This document shows positions 47,476 to 55,405 of a stretch of 64,000 nt of DNA, in pieces. The DNA is from Flavobacterium sp. 123 (lineage in GTDB: Bacteria > Bacteroidota > Bacteroidia > Flavobacteriales > Flavobacteriaceae). The position numbers and the translations under genes were made by a program. The stretch spans positions 642,501 through 706,500 of the forward strand of contig NZ_RBXD01000001.1 in the NCBI RefSeq assembly GCF_003634825.1, read 5' to 3'. Within the stretch, counting starts at the first letter, position 1. Each line of letters begins with the position of its first letter. The notes under the pieces were generated by a model, which saw nothing but the letters and a program-made list of their open reading frames with translations, had not been told where the DNA came from and did not search any database.

Positions 47476-47556
47476 TAGCCCCGATAGCAGCGGCATCCTT
47501 TTTATCTTGTTTTTTTTTGAACAAGATAAAAAGATAGAGCGGATAGCGGGACTGGT
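47476..47556. repeat. Dispersed-type hairpin element upstream of lysS
   Basis: TTTTTATCTTGTT (47499-47511) and AACAAGATAAAAA (47520-47532) form a 13-bp perfect stem, extended by ATC/GAT across a bulged C. It is flanked by G+C-rich shoulders CCCCGATAGCAGCGGC and GAGCGGATAGCGGGA. This type of sequence is, from memory, repeated many times in Flavobacterium genomes. Confidence 0.7.
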
Positions 47557-47591
47557 GGTCTTAAAAAAACAAAATCTTCTGCTTCAAAAAA

Positions 47592-47622
47592 CCTTAAACT
47601 TTAAACTTTAAACTTTAAAACT
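47592..47622 (+). repeat. Heptamer tandem repeat in the lysS promoter
   Basis: About four imperfect copies of CTTTAAA directly before the lysS -7 box, filling the region where the -33 element and spacer would lie. Confidence 0.7.
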
Positions 47623-47629
47623 TATATAG

Positions 47630-47637
47630 TATCTTTG
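47630..47637 (+). promoter_or_regulatory. -7 box of the lysS promoter
   Basis: TATCTTTG fits TAnnTTTG, 21 bases before the lysS ATG, giving a very short leader. Confidence 0.6.
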
Positions 47638-47658
47638 CGCTCTTAAAATCAGAATATA

Positions 47659-49368
47659 ATGGCATTATCCGAACAAGAAATATTACGTAGAGAAGCTCTA
47701 ACTGAATTGCGCAATTTAGGTATCGAACCTTATCCTGCTGCCGAATTTATCACAACTGCTTATTCAAGCGAAATCCTTGCTGATTTCGAGAAATTTGAAG
47801 GTAAAGAAGTGGTTCTTGCTGGTCGTTTGATGGGAAAACGTATCATGGGGAAAGCATCCTTTGCAGAATTGAAAGATGCTGAAGGACGCATTCAAGTGTA
47901 TGTTTCAAGAGATGATATTTCGGATGATGAGGAGAAAACAATGTACAATGTAGTTTTCAAAAAACTATTGGATATTGGGGATTTTATTGGAATTCGTGGA
48001 ACAGTTTTCAAAACGCAAGTTGGCGAAATCTCGGTTCATGTATACGGGTTGACCGTTTTGGCGAAATCTCTGAAACCGCTTCCTGTGGTTAAAACTGATG
48101 CTGACGGAAAAACACACGATGCATTTGCAGATCCAGAACAAAGATACCGTCGCCGTTATGTGGATTTAACCGTGAATGACCACGTAAAAGATACGTTTAT
48201 CAAGAGAACAAAATTGTTTAATTCGATGCGTTCTTTCTTTAATGACAAAGGATATCTTGAGGTTGAAACTCCAGTTTTACAACCCATTCCTGGTGGTGCT
48301 GCTGCAAGACCTTTTATCACGCACCACAACTCGCTTGACATTCCGTTGTACATGCGTATTGCAAACGAATTGTATTTAAAAAGATTAATTGTTGGTGGAT
48401 TTGATGGCGTGTATGAGTTTTCAAAAAACTTCCGTAACGAAGGTATGGACCGTACACACAACCCAGAATTTACTGCAATGGAAATATATGTAGCCTACAA
48501 AGACTACAACTGGATGATGAAATTCACCGAAAACTTATTGGAACATTGCGCTATTGGCGTAAACGGAACCAGTGAAGCTACTTTTGGTGAACATACCGTG
48601 AACTTTAAAGCTCCTTATGCTCGCGTTACAATGACGGATTCTATCAAACATTTTACTGGTTTTGATATTTCTGGAAAAAATGAAGCGGAATTATTCGAGG
48701 CTGCTAAAGGAATGGGAATTGAGGTAGATGCTACCATGGGGAAAGGTAAATTGATTGATGAGATTTTTGGCGCAAAATGCGAAGGAAATTATATTCAACC
48801 AACATTCATTACGGATTATCCAAAAGAAATGTCGCCTTTGTGCAAACAACACCGCGACAATCCAGAATTGACGGAGCGTTTTGAATTAATGGTTTGTGGT
48901 AAAGAAGTAGCCAATGCTTATTCGGAACTAAACGACCCAATTGACCAAAGAGAGCGTTTTGAAGACCAAATGCGTTTGGCTGAAAAAGGTGATGACGAAG
49001 CTAACGGAACGATTGACGAAGATTTCTTGAGAGCTTTAGAGTATGGAATGCCTCCTACTTCTGGATTAGGAATTGGAATGGACCGTTTGATGATGTTCTT
49101 AACAAACAACGCTTCTATTCAAGAAGTATTATTGTTTCCACAAATGCGCCCTGAGAAAAAACAAGTTCAAGTTGAATTAACGGAAGAAGAAAAATTAATC
49201 CTTGATTTATTGAAAACCAATGAAAACCAAATGGATTTGGGATTATTAAAAATCAAATCTGATTTGAGTGGAAAAAAATGGGATGCTGCAACCAAAGGTT
49301 TAGCAAAACACAACTTGATTAAAGTGAGTCTTGTTGGCGAAAGCAAAATAGTAGAATTAGTAGGTTAA
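47659..49368 (+). CDS. lysS: Lysyl-tRNA synthetase, class II
   Basis: Charges tRNA-Lys; 569 residues against about 500 for E. coli. N-terminal OB-fold anticodon-binding domain (around VVLAGRLMGKRIMGKASFAE), then the class II core with motif 2 FSKNFRNEGMDRTHNPEFT and motif 3 GLGIGMDRLMMFL. About 70 residues follow motif 3 (ELTEEEKLILDLLKTNENQ onward), a C-terminal extension with a winged-helix look. The short leader and repeat-filled promoter are unusual. Confidence 0.96.
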   Translation: MALSEQEILRREALTELRNLGIEPYPAAEFITTAYSSEILADFEKFEGKEVVLAGRLMGKRIMGKASFAELKDAEGRIQVYVSRDDISDDEEKTMYNVVFKKLLDIGDFIGIRGTVFKTQVGEISVHVYGLTVLAKSLKPLPVVKTDADGKTHDAFADPEQRYRRRYVDLTVNDHVKDTFIKRTKLFNSMRSFFNDKGYLEVETPVLQPIPGGAAARPFITHHNSLDIPLYMRIANELYLKRLIVGGFDGVYEFSKNFRNEGMDRTHNPEFTAMEIYVAYKDYNWMMKFTENLLEHCAIGVNGTSEATFGEHTVNFKAPYARVTMTDSIKHFTGFDISGKNEAELFEAAKGMGIEVDATMGKGKLIDEIFGAKCEGNYIQPTFITDYPKEMSPLCKQHRDNPELTERFELMVCGKEVANAYSELNDPIDQRERFEDQMRLAEKGDDEANGTIDEDFLRALEYGMPPTSGLGIGMDRLMMFLTNNASIQEVLLFPQMRPEKKQVQVELTEEEKLILDLLKTNENQMDLGLLKIKSDLSGKKWDAATKGLAKHNLIKVSLVGESKIVELVG

Positions 49369-49385
49369 ACTAATTTCTTTGTAAT

Positions 49386-49418
49386 AAAAAAAGGAGCTTC
49401 AACTGAGGCTCCTTTTTT
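49386..49418. terminator. Bidirectional terminator between lysS and the TonB receptor gene
   Basis: AAAGGAGCTTCAACTGAGGCTCCTTT: stem GGAGC(C/T)TC with A- and T-runs on both sides, between converging genes. Confidence 0.83.
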
Positions 49419-49429
49419 GTTTTTATGAA

Positions 49430-51427
49430 TTAAAATCCAACGGTAACGTTCAAAAAGAAATTCCTTCCTTTTCGGGGAATGTTGTTCCAATCTGAAAAGG
49501 TGGAATAATTTGTATCTAGAATATTCTCAATACCGGAACGCAAACTCCATTTTGTTTTTTCAAAAGCAAAAGAATAGCCTGAACTCATATTCAAAATCGC
49601 ATAATCAGGCGTTCGATCTTCACCGTAAAATGGACTGTATTGTGTTTGAACTGCATTTCCTTGAACTGCTAGCTCCAACGAGATTTTATTTTTTTTGTAA
49701 TGCAACATAGCTGAATAACGCAACGGACTTATAAATGGCAGATTCTCTTTTGTATTGTCTTTCCCGTAGCTGTACACTAATTGCCCAGACCACTTGAAAC
49801 TGTCACTAAACTGATATGCTACATTCAAATCTGTGTTAAAAATAGTGGCAAAATCTAGTGCTGTATATACTTTTATTCCGCTGGCGCCAATAGTCATCGG
49901 AATCAAAGTGGCATCTGGTTTACCAACAATATAATCTGAAATATGAAAATATGACGCAGCAATCTTGGCGCTCATTTTATTGTTTTTATATCCAAAAAAA
50001 GCATTTCCCTCTGCTGATTTTTCATTCTTCAATTCTGGGTTCCCAATATAATCATACCGATCAAAACTATTGAACAAATAGAATCCATATCCTTCAGAAA
50101 CCGATGGTGCTCGCTCTCCATATCCAAGACCAAAACCGTACTCAAACCCATTTAATTCATAGGAGTAATTTGATGAAAAACTCTTTAGAATTCGACTTTT
50201 GGTATCACTCATATTCGGATAAAAAATCTGTAAACTTTCTAATCCAAATTGGTCTGAAACTGTATTAACATGATTTGCAATACTTGCAGAAAACCTCAAA
50301 CTCGAATGATAATTCAAAGCAACGGCATCTTCTAAAAACAAAGAACTATAAAACGTTCGCACATCTGGCCAAGTAAACATAAACATCAAACTTTCGTTTG
50401 GATCAGTAGGATACATGGTCATTTCAGCTTTGGAACGGTTGTAAAAAGAATTCAAATCAACTGTGAAATGATGTTTATTAACCAATCCTTTAAGTTTTGA
50501 ATAAAAGCCATACGTATCACTCCAACCTGGCATATCCATATGAATGGGCACTGATGGTCGCTTGGTATCATCCATCCTATGCGTGATAGTATTGTAATAC
50601 ATTTTAGTCTCCCAATTCTCCACTATTGAAGATTCAGGAACATATTTATATTGGACAGAAGTGATTAATGCTTCCGCCAATGAAACATCCATTGGTAAAG
50701 CAGGATAGCCCACATTAGTTGCTTTATCGTAAATTAATGAAGCTTCAATTACTTTATTTTCATCGAAAGAAAAACCAGAAGTAGTTGAAAAATTAAACTT
50801 TCTAAACTGAGAAAACAAAACCTCTTGATTGTTTCCCGCAGAATAATTTCCCGCATCACGATACATAAAATCCGTGTCCACGTAAAACAGATTATCTGAA
50901 AAATTAACTGCAGCGCCTATGATTTTTTGCATACTATTAGTTTCAAAACCCGTATTTAAAGAAGCATCCCAACCGGTATTAGCAAATCCGCTTCGGTTTC
51001 TTTTTAAATCAATTCCTCCGCCAATAGTTGCGCCGTGACAACTAGCTTGCTGCCCTGATTTTACAGTTGCTTCTGATAGATTAGAAACCTCAACATAAGA
51101 CGTTATAGGATCCATTTTATCGGTACAAGCGCCAAAAATCCGCATTCCGTCGATAGTGATTAATGTTCTTTCGGTTGCCATTCCGTTGATGATTGGTTCC
51201 CAGGCGTAACCTCCTCTTTTAATCATTCCTACCTTGCCTGACTGTTGCAAATAATCATCAACTGTTGCCAAAGGCTTGGTTTGCTTTTCATACAATTCCT
51301 TTTTTTGGCCAATGACTATGACTTCTTGAAGTTTTTTTGGTGCAATCGTATCTGTTGCTTTCTCTTGTGCAAAAAGCGACAATGAACTTACAATCAGCAA
51401 TAAAAACAAATAGTATTTCTTTTTCAT
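49430..51427 (-). CDS. TonB-dependent outer-membrane receptor, probably for copper
   Basis: 665 residues from the ATG at 51427 with signal peptide MKKKYYLFLLLIVSSLSLFAQ; the upstream in-frame start at 51442 is less likely. The plug domain has LQEVIVIGQKKELYE and NGMATERTLITIDGMRI; it then reads FGACTDKMDPITSYVEV, a Cys/Met motif resembling the copper site of OprC/NosA receptors, and SCHGATIGGGIDL. The C-terminal barrel ends RKGRNFFLNVTVGF. It is the last gene of a copper-type group with a Met/His-rich lipoprotein; the gap between them holds a 13-bp hairpin. Copper as substrate is an inference from the motif and neighbours. Confidence 0.9.
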   Translation of the reverse strand: MKKKYYLFLLLIVSSLSLFAQEKATDTIAPKKLQEVIVIGQKKELYEKQTKPLATVDDYLQQSGKVGMIKRGGYAWEPIINGMATERTLITIDGMRIFGACTDKMDPITSYVEVSNLSEATVKSGQQASCHGATIGGGIDLKRNRSGFANTGWDASLNTGFETNSMQKIIGAAVNFSDNLFYVDTDFMYRDAGNYSAGNNQEVLFSQFRKFNFSTTSGFSFDENKVIEASLIYDKATNVGYPALPMDVSLAEALITSVQYKYVPESSIVENWETKMYYNTITHRMDDTKRPSVPIHMDMPGWSDTYGFYSKLKGLVNKHHFTVDLNSFYNRSKAEMTMYPTDPNESLMFMFTWPDVRTFYSSLFLEDAVALNYHSSLRFSASIANHVNTVSDQFGLESLQIFYPNMSDTKSRILKSFSSNYSYELNGFEYGFGLGYGERAPSVSEGYGFYLFNSFDRYDYIGNPELKNEKSAEGNAFFGYKNNKMSAKIAASYFHISDYIVGKPDATLIPMTIGASGIKVYTALDFATIFNTDLNVAYQFSDSFKWSGQLVYSYGKDNTKENLPFISPLRYSAMLHYKKNKISLELAVQGNAVQTQYSPFYGEDRTPDYAILNMSSGYSFAFEKTKWSLRSGIENILDTNYSTFSDWNNIPRKGRNFFLNVTVGF

Positions 51428-51440
51428 ACTAGAAAAATTC

Positions 51441-51494
51441 AAAAAAGGCTGAAAGTTTATTCTGAAATTCCTCCTAATAACTTCAGCCTTTTTT
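51441..51494. terminator. Attenuator-type hairpin between the lipoprotein and receptor genes
   Basis: AAAAAAGGCTGAA (51441-51453) and TTCAGCCTTTTTT (51482-51494) pair perfectly over 13 bp around a 28-base loop that contains AGGAGGA on the minus strand. The 3' arm ends 13 bases before the receptor ATG. Confidence 0.7.
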
Positions 51495-51515
51495 AGTTAA
51501 GAAAATGAAATCCGA

Positions 51516-52364
51516 TTAAAACTCAATTTCAAAGTAGATGCTACTCGCTGGAACAGCATCCGTAACGGTTTCTCCTTTTAAAACAACATCCGATGCGTTT
51601 AAAAGTTGCAAGTTGATTTTCCATAAACCTGTCATGGTCAATGATAATTTTCCGTGATATAATTGATCCACAACCGATTGGGTTAAGTCAACATTGTTTG
51701 GAGATCCATGATTTCCCATACTTGGCATTCTTGGATCAATTTTGACTTTATAATTATCAACAATAGGAAATGACATCATAGATTCCATTTTATAAACTGC
51801 CACTGTAATGTCGTTTAATGCCACTTTTGGATGGTGTGGTTCAACATAAGCCAGAATATATTTTACATCATCTGAACCTGTAAAAGTTGTCACTCGCTGC
51901 TTAGCCGAAGCGGGAACATCTATCACAGATGTTGCAGTATAATTTGTACCATTAATTGTATAATCTATTTTCAAATCCCAATATTCGGTAGCATTTTGTG
52001 CCATTTGAAAAACAATATTCCCTTCATAAAGTGTCCCTGCAGTAGTCACTTTTTCTACTTCTGATTTAGGACAAGAATGTGTCATCATCGTCATGTGCAT
52101 TAATGGCAACCAACTAACAGAAGCATTTTTAACATATTCTCCCGTCGTATTATCTTTTATTCTCAAACTGATTTCATTAAATCCTTGTTCCAGATATCCC
52201 ATATGCGCATACAATTCGATCGTATGTGTTGCATTTACAATTTCTTTGAATTTTGTAATACCGTCTAATTCATTAACAGTAGTTGTGTCTTCAGTGTTAG
52301 AACACGAGGCAAATGCAAAAGTTATAGCCAAAATGGCTATTGTATTTTTTAGTTGAAATTTCAT
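51516..52364 (-). CDS. Met/His-rich lipoprotein, probably copper-binding
   Basis: 282 residues. Lipobox FASC (AFASCSN) near residue 20. Two beta-sandwich-like halves: TIELYAHMGYLEQGFNEIS and then MHMTMMTHSC, a Met/His/Cys cluster; YVEPHHPKV and MESMMSFP follow, and DPRMPSMGNHGSPNNVDL near the C-terminus. The arrangement resembles FixH/YtkA-like envelope domains, which bind copper or other ligands. Directly upstream of the receptor gene on the same strand. Function inferred from composition and context only. Confidence 0.82.
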   Translation of the reverse strand: MKFQLKNTIAILAITFAFASCSNTEDTTTVNELDGITKFKEIVNATHTIELYAHMGYLEQGFNEISLRIKDNTTGEYVKNASVSWLPLMHMTMMTHSCPKSEVEKVTTAGTLYEGNIVFQMAQNATEYWDLKIDYTINGTNYTATSVIDVPASAKQRVTTFTGSDDVKYILAYVEPHHPKVALNDITVAVYKMESMMSFPIVDNYKVKIDPRMPSMGNHGSPNNVDLTQSVVDQLYHGKLSLTMTGLWKINLQLLNASDVVLKGETVTDAVPASSIYFEIEF

Positions 52365-52471
52365 TTCTTAATGTATTAATTTGGAATATAATTATGATTT
52401 TGTATGCCATTTTCAGAAAAAAATTATTCTAAAAAACAGCATACAGCGATTTATCCGTAGAAAGAAACGGA

Positions 52472-52496
52472 CAAAAAAAAAGCACGATAGCGCTTA
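52472..52496 (-). terminator. Small terminator after the 52501 gene
   Basis: AAGCGC-TATC-GTGCTT (one G-U) followed by nine T on the minus strand, directly after the stop codon. Confidence 0.6.
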
Positions 52497-52500
52497 AAAT

Positions 52501-52875
52501 TTAAGAGATGAAAGTAGGTGGATGAAAAACAGAATCTCTATTCAAATAAAAATACAGATTAGAATAGAATTGGTTTATTTTTTCTTTGGCACCAAAACAA
52601 ATTGGAGTGATGGTAAAAGATTTTATTTTTTCAAAAAACAAAACTTCAAATACTTGAGAAGTCGATTTTTTATCCGAAGAAATTGGTTTTTCGGCTTCAG
52701 AAGCCTTAGCCAATTCTTTCATTAAATGACATTTCCCGTTACAATGCATCATCGGTTTTGCTTTGTTAACACAAAGTACCTTTGAAATGTATTCATAATT
52801 AAGTACGTAATCTATAACCGGGAAAACTGGTTTTAGGAACAGCGCAAGTATTATTATGAATAGGATGTTTTTCAC
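52501..52875 (-). CDS. Small membrane or exported Cys/Met protein of unknown function
   Basis: About 124 residues from a GTG at 52875; the longer frame from 52890 is also GTG and overlaps the -7 box. One hydrophobic N-terminal segment (KNILFIIILALFLKPVFPVI) is a signal or anchor. Then come VLCVNKAKPMMHCNGKCHLM, with three Cys, two His and several Met, the type of segment expected for copper binding, and a Ser/Lys linker. No family recognised. It precedes the lipoprotein and TonB receptor genes on the same strand, which supports a copper role by association. Confidence 0.72.
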   Translation of the reverse strand: MKNILFIIILALFLKPVFPVIDYVLNYEYISKVLCVNKAKPMMHCNGKCHLMKELAKASEAEKPISSDKKSTSQVFEVLFFEKIKSFTITPICFGAKEKINQFYSNLYFYLNRDSVFHPPTFIS

Positions 52876-52879
52876 AGGG

Positions 52880-52911
52880 CAAAAATACACAATATACTTT
52901 TTGTATTCAAA
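52880..52911 (-). promoter_or_regulatory. Promoter of the copper-type group
   Basis: TTTG, 20-base spacer, TATTTTTG on the minus strand: full consensus. The predicted start point falls at about the GTG start codon at 52875, so the mRNA could be nearly leaderless, or translation starts further in. Confidence 0.6.
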
Positions 52912-52959
52912 TGATTTAAGTCATGCTTTCAAAAATAATAACTTTTTTTATGGATTCAT

Positions 52960-53979
52960 TTACCCACCAATCTTAATCATACTTCTGTTTTGAGAAAACA
53001 GTTCTGGATTTTGAAATTTAGCATCATCATCCATTCCGCCTCGCATGGCGTGCTTGGATTTTATATTTTGGAATATAAGCGGTTCAATTGCTTCACCAGC
53101 TCTCAATGTGTCTAATAAAGAGGTTTCAGAATTTGAAAAAAGACAGTTTTTTAATTTACCGTCTGCGGTTAGTCTGATGCGATTGCACGTACTACAAAAC
53201 GGGTTTGTTACGGAACTAATAACCGAAAAACTTCCTGTGTAAGTTCCTATTTTATGATTTTTGGCTGTATCATTAGGTTTGTCCTCAATACGATTTACAT
53301 TTTCTGGTAAATAAAAAGCATTCACTTGCGACATAATTTCGGCATAGGAAACTAATTTTTCTTTATTCCATTGATTGCCATCAAAAGGCATAAACTCAAT
53401 AAACCGAATCTGAATGTTTCGATCTTTGGTCATTTCAATAAAATCGATAATTTCATTCTCATTAAAGCCTTTTATTACCACAACATTCAGCTTCACCTGA
53501 AACCCATTGGCGTCAAGCAAATCAAGATTTTCCCATAGTTTTTCAAAATAATTTCTACGGGTAATTGTATTAAATTTTTCTTTTTGCAAACTATCAATAC
53601 TCACATTCAAAGCTTTAATTCCAGCTTCTTTGAAGGTATCTATAAATTCATGAGCCAGAATTCCGTTAGTAGTTAGCGTCAATTCAACTCCTAGTTTCCC
53701 TAATCGCTGAATAATATCTTTGGCATCTTTACGGACTAAAGGCTCCCCTCCTGTCAATCTGATTTTAGTAACCCCAAGATTAACAAAAGTCTGGGCAATC
53801 GTCACAATTTCATCTGCAGTCATCAGATGCGCTCTTGGTGTGAGCGCAATTCCTTCGGCTGGCATACAATACGTACATCTCAAATTACAGTGTTCCGTAA
53901 TTGAAATGCGCAAATAATTGTGCCCTCTGCCGTGTGTATCCTGCATTGAAATGGTGTTATTTTCCATGGTTAAACCCAT
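52960..53979 (-). CDS. moaA: GTP 3',8-cyclase (molybdenum cofactor step 1)
   Basis: Radical SAM enzyme that starts molybdopterin synthesis from GTP; 339 residues. N-terminal cluster EHCNLRCTYCMP, SAM-side motif TGGEPLVRK, C-terminal cluster PFCSTCNRIRLTADGKLKNC and the required terminal Gly-Gly (MIKIGG). Two ATGs are possible, 53979 and 53967; both overlap the end of moaCB. Partner MoaC is the N-terminal half of the upstream gene. Confidence 0.97.
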   Translation of the reverse strand: MGLTMENNTISMQDTHGRGHNYLRISITEHCNLRCTYCMPAEGIALTPRAHLMTADEIVTIAQTFVNLGVTKIRLTGGEPLVRKDAKDIIQRLGKLGVELTLTTNGILAHEFIDTFKEAGIKALNVSIDSLQKEKFNTITRRNYFEKLWENLDLLDANGFQVKLNVVVIKGFNENEIIDFIEMTKDRNIQIRFIEFMPFDGNQWNKEKLVSYAEIMSQVNAFYLPENVNRIEDKPNDTAKNHKIGTYTGSFSVISSVTNPFCSTCNRIRLTADGKLKNCLFSNSETSLLDTLRAGEAIEPLIFQNIKSKHAMRGGMDDDAKFQNPELFSQNRSMIKIGG

Positions 53980-54871
53980 TTAAAATTTTGAATAAATGCA
54001 ATACCGATGGAAAAACAGCATCCATCGATTCACTTGCTCCTGCAGTTGAACCTGGCAAGGCCATAATCAAAGTATTCCCTTTGAATCCAACCACACTTCT
54101 GGACAACATAGCATAAGGCGTTCTGTCCTGACCATAGGAACGGATTGCTTCTTCAATTCCAGGAATTCGGCGGTCTAACATAGGAATTACAGCTTCAGGA
54201 GTAACATCTCTGTTGGATAATCCCGTGCCTCCTGTAATGACTACCAAATCCATTTTTTTATCACAAAAGTTAGTTATACTCGCTTGAATATCTAAAATCT
54301 CATCTGGAATAACTGAATAATTTGAAACACGTAATCCTAAGTTTTGGATTTTCTCCGAAATTACTTTACCCGCTTTATCTTCTTTCGTTCCGCTTGAAAC
54401 GCTATCAGAACAAACCATAACAGCTACCGAAAGATTAAGAGCTTCTTTTACTCCATAATCTGATTTTCCGCCTTTTTTATGTAATAATTTAATGGTTGAA
54501 ATCTCTACTTTTTTATCAATTGGTTTCAACATATCATACATGGTCAAAGCCACAATTGATGCGCCGTGCATGGCTTCAACCTCAACTCCTGTTTTATAAA
54601 TTGTTTTTACAGTTACTTCAATTAAAACAGAATCTTCTAAACATTCAAATGTTATTCCGGTATATTCAATCGGCATTGGATGACAATCCGGAATAGAACT
54701 TGAAGTATTTTTTACAGCAAATAAACCCGCCGTTCTTGACACTTCCAAAACATCTCCTTTAGGCACCGTTTTGTTCAAAATAGCCTGCATCGTTTCTGGT
54801 GAGCCAACTTTGACAATCGCTTGGGCAGTTGCTGTTCTTTTTGTTACTATTTTATGCGTAATATCTACCAT
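53957..54871 (-). CDS. moaCB: Bifunctional MoaC-MoaB molybdenum cofactor protein
   Basis: 304 residues from the ATG at 54871, which lies one base after the moaE stop; the longer frame to 54907 would overlap moaE. Residues 1-155 are MoaC (MVDITHKIVTKRTATAQAI, then DCHPMPIEYTGI with the catalytic region, KTGVEVEAMHGASIVALTMYD), forming cyclic pyranopterin monophosphate. Residues about 160-304 are MoaB/Mog-like (VVITGGTGLSNRDVTPEA, PGSTAGASESM), which adenylylates molybdopterin. This fusion is typical of Bacteroidetes. Confidence 0.94.
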   Translation of the reverse strand: MVDITHKIVTKRTATAQAIVKVGSPETMQAILNKTVPKGDVLEVSRTAGLFAVKNTSSSIPDCHPMPIEYTGITFECLEDSVLIEVTVKTIYKTGVEVEAMHGASIVALTMYDMLKPIDKKVEISTIKLLHKKGGKSDYGVKEALNLSVAVMVCSDSVSSGTKEDKAGKVISEKIQNLGLRVSNYSVIPDEILDIQASITNFCDKKMDLVVITGGTGLSNRDVTPEAVIPMLDRRIPGIEEAIRSYGQDRTPYAMLSRSVVGFKGNTLIMALPGSTAGASESMDAVFPSVLHLFKILNGFNHGK

Positions 54872-54872
54872 T

Positions 54873-55319
54873 TTATGTGTTTTTTTTCCAAGTATAGGAT
54901 TCATCATCCATTATTTCTTTCCCGAAAACGGGTGCTTTTTCTTTTATTTCTTCTACCAAAAATTCTAATGCTTCATAAACCACTTTTCGTCTAGGCGCCG
55001 ATACAAAAACAAACAAACAAATTTCTCCTGTTTTTACAATTCCTAAACTGTGATAAATATGCAAACAAGACAATTCATATTTGGCGAAAGCCGCTTCTCT
55101 TATTTCATAAAAACGTTGCTCAGCCATTTCTTCATAAGCCGTATATTCAATTGCAGCTACGGTTTTTCCATCAATAACATCAGCACGAACCTGACCTAAA
55201 AAAATATTATGGGCACCAATGGTCGTTTTACTTTGATGTTTTGCAATTGAATTTCCTATGAAATCTGATGTTATCTGTCCTTGAATGAAGGAACTTTTCT
55301 TTGGTTTATCTGTTGACAT
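54873..55319 (-). CDS. moaE: Molybdopterin synthase catalytic subunit
   Basis: 148 residues. Catalytic elements: AHNIFLGQVRADVIDGK, IEYTAYEEMAEQRFYEI, HIYHSLGIVKTGEICLFVFVSAPRR-type segment and the C-terminal Lys region. It converts precursor Z to molybdopterin with MoaD (56477). Stop codon one base before the moaCB ATG, so translationally coupled. A gap of 86 bp to moeB is the longest in the operon. Confidence 0.95.
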   Translation of the reverse strand: MSTDKPKKSSFIQGQITSDFIGNSIAKHQSKTTIGAHNIFLGQVRADVIDGKTVAAIEYTAYEEMAEQRFYEIREAAFAKYELSCLHIYHSLGIVKTGEICLFVFVSAPRRKVVYEALEFLVEEIKEKAPVFGKEIMDDESYTWKKNT

Positions 55320-55405
55320 AGTTACTATATTTATTCACATTCCTACCTACTTCAAAGGATTGGGAACCGAGTCTTGAAAATTTCAAGTTAATTATTATTC
55401 TTTTT

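Noticed and set aside
55320..55405. Moco riboswitch before moaE
   Set aside because: The 86-bp gap is too short and holds only a small CTTGAAA-A-TTTCAAG dyad; no Moco-motif stems were found.
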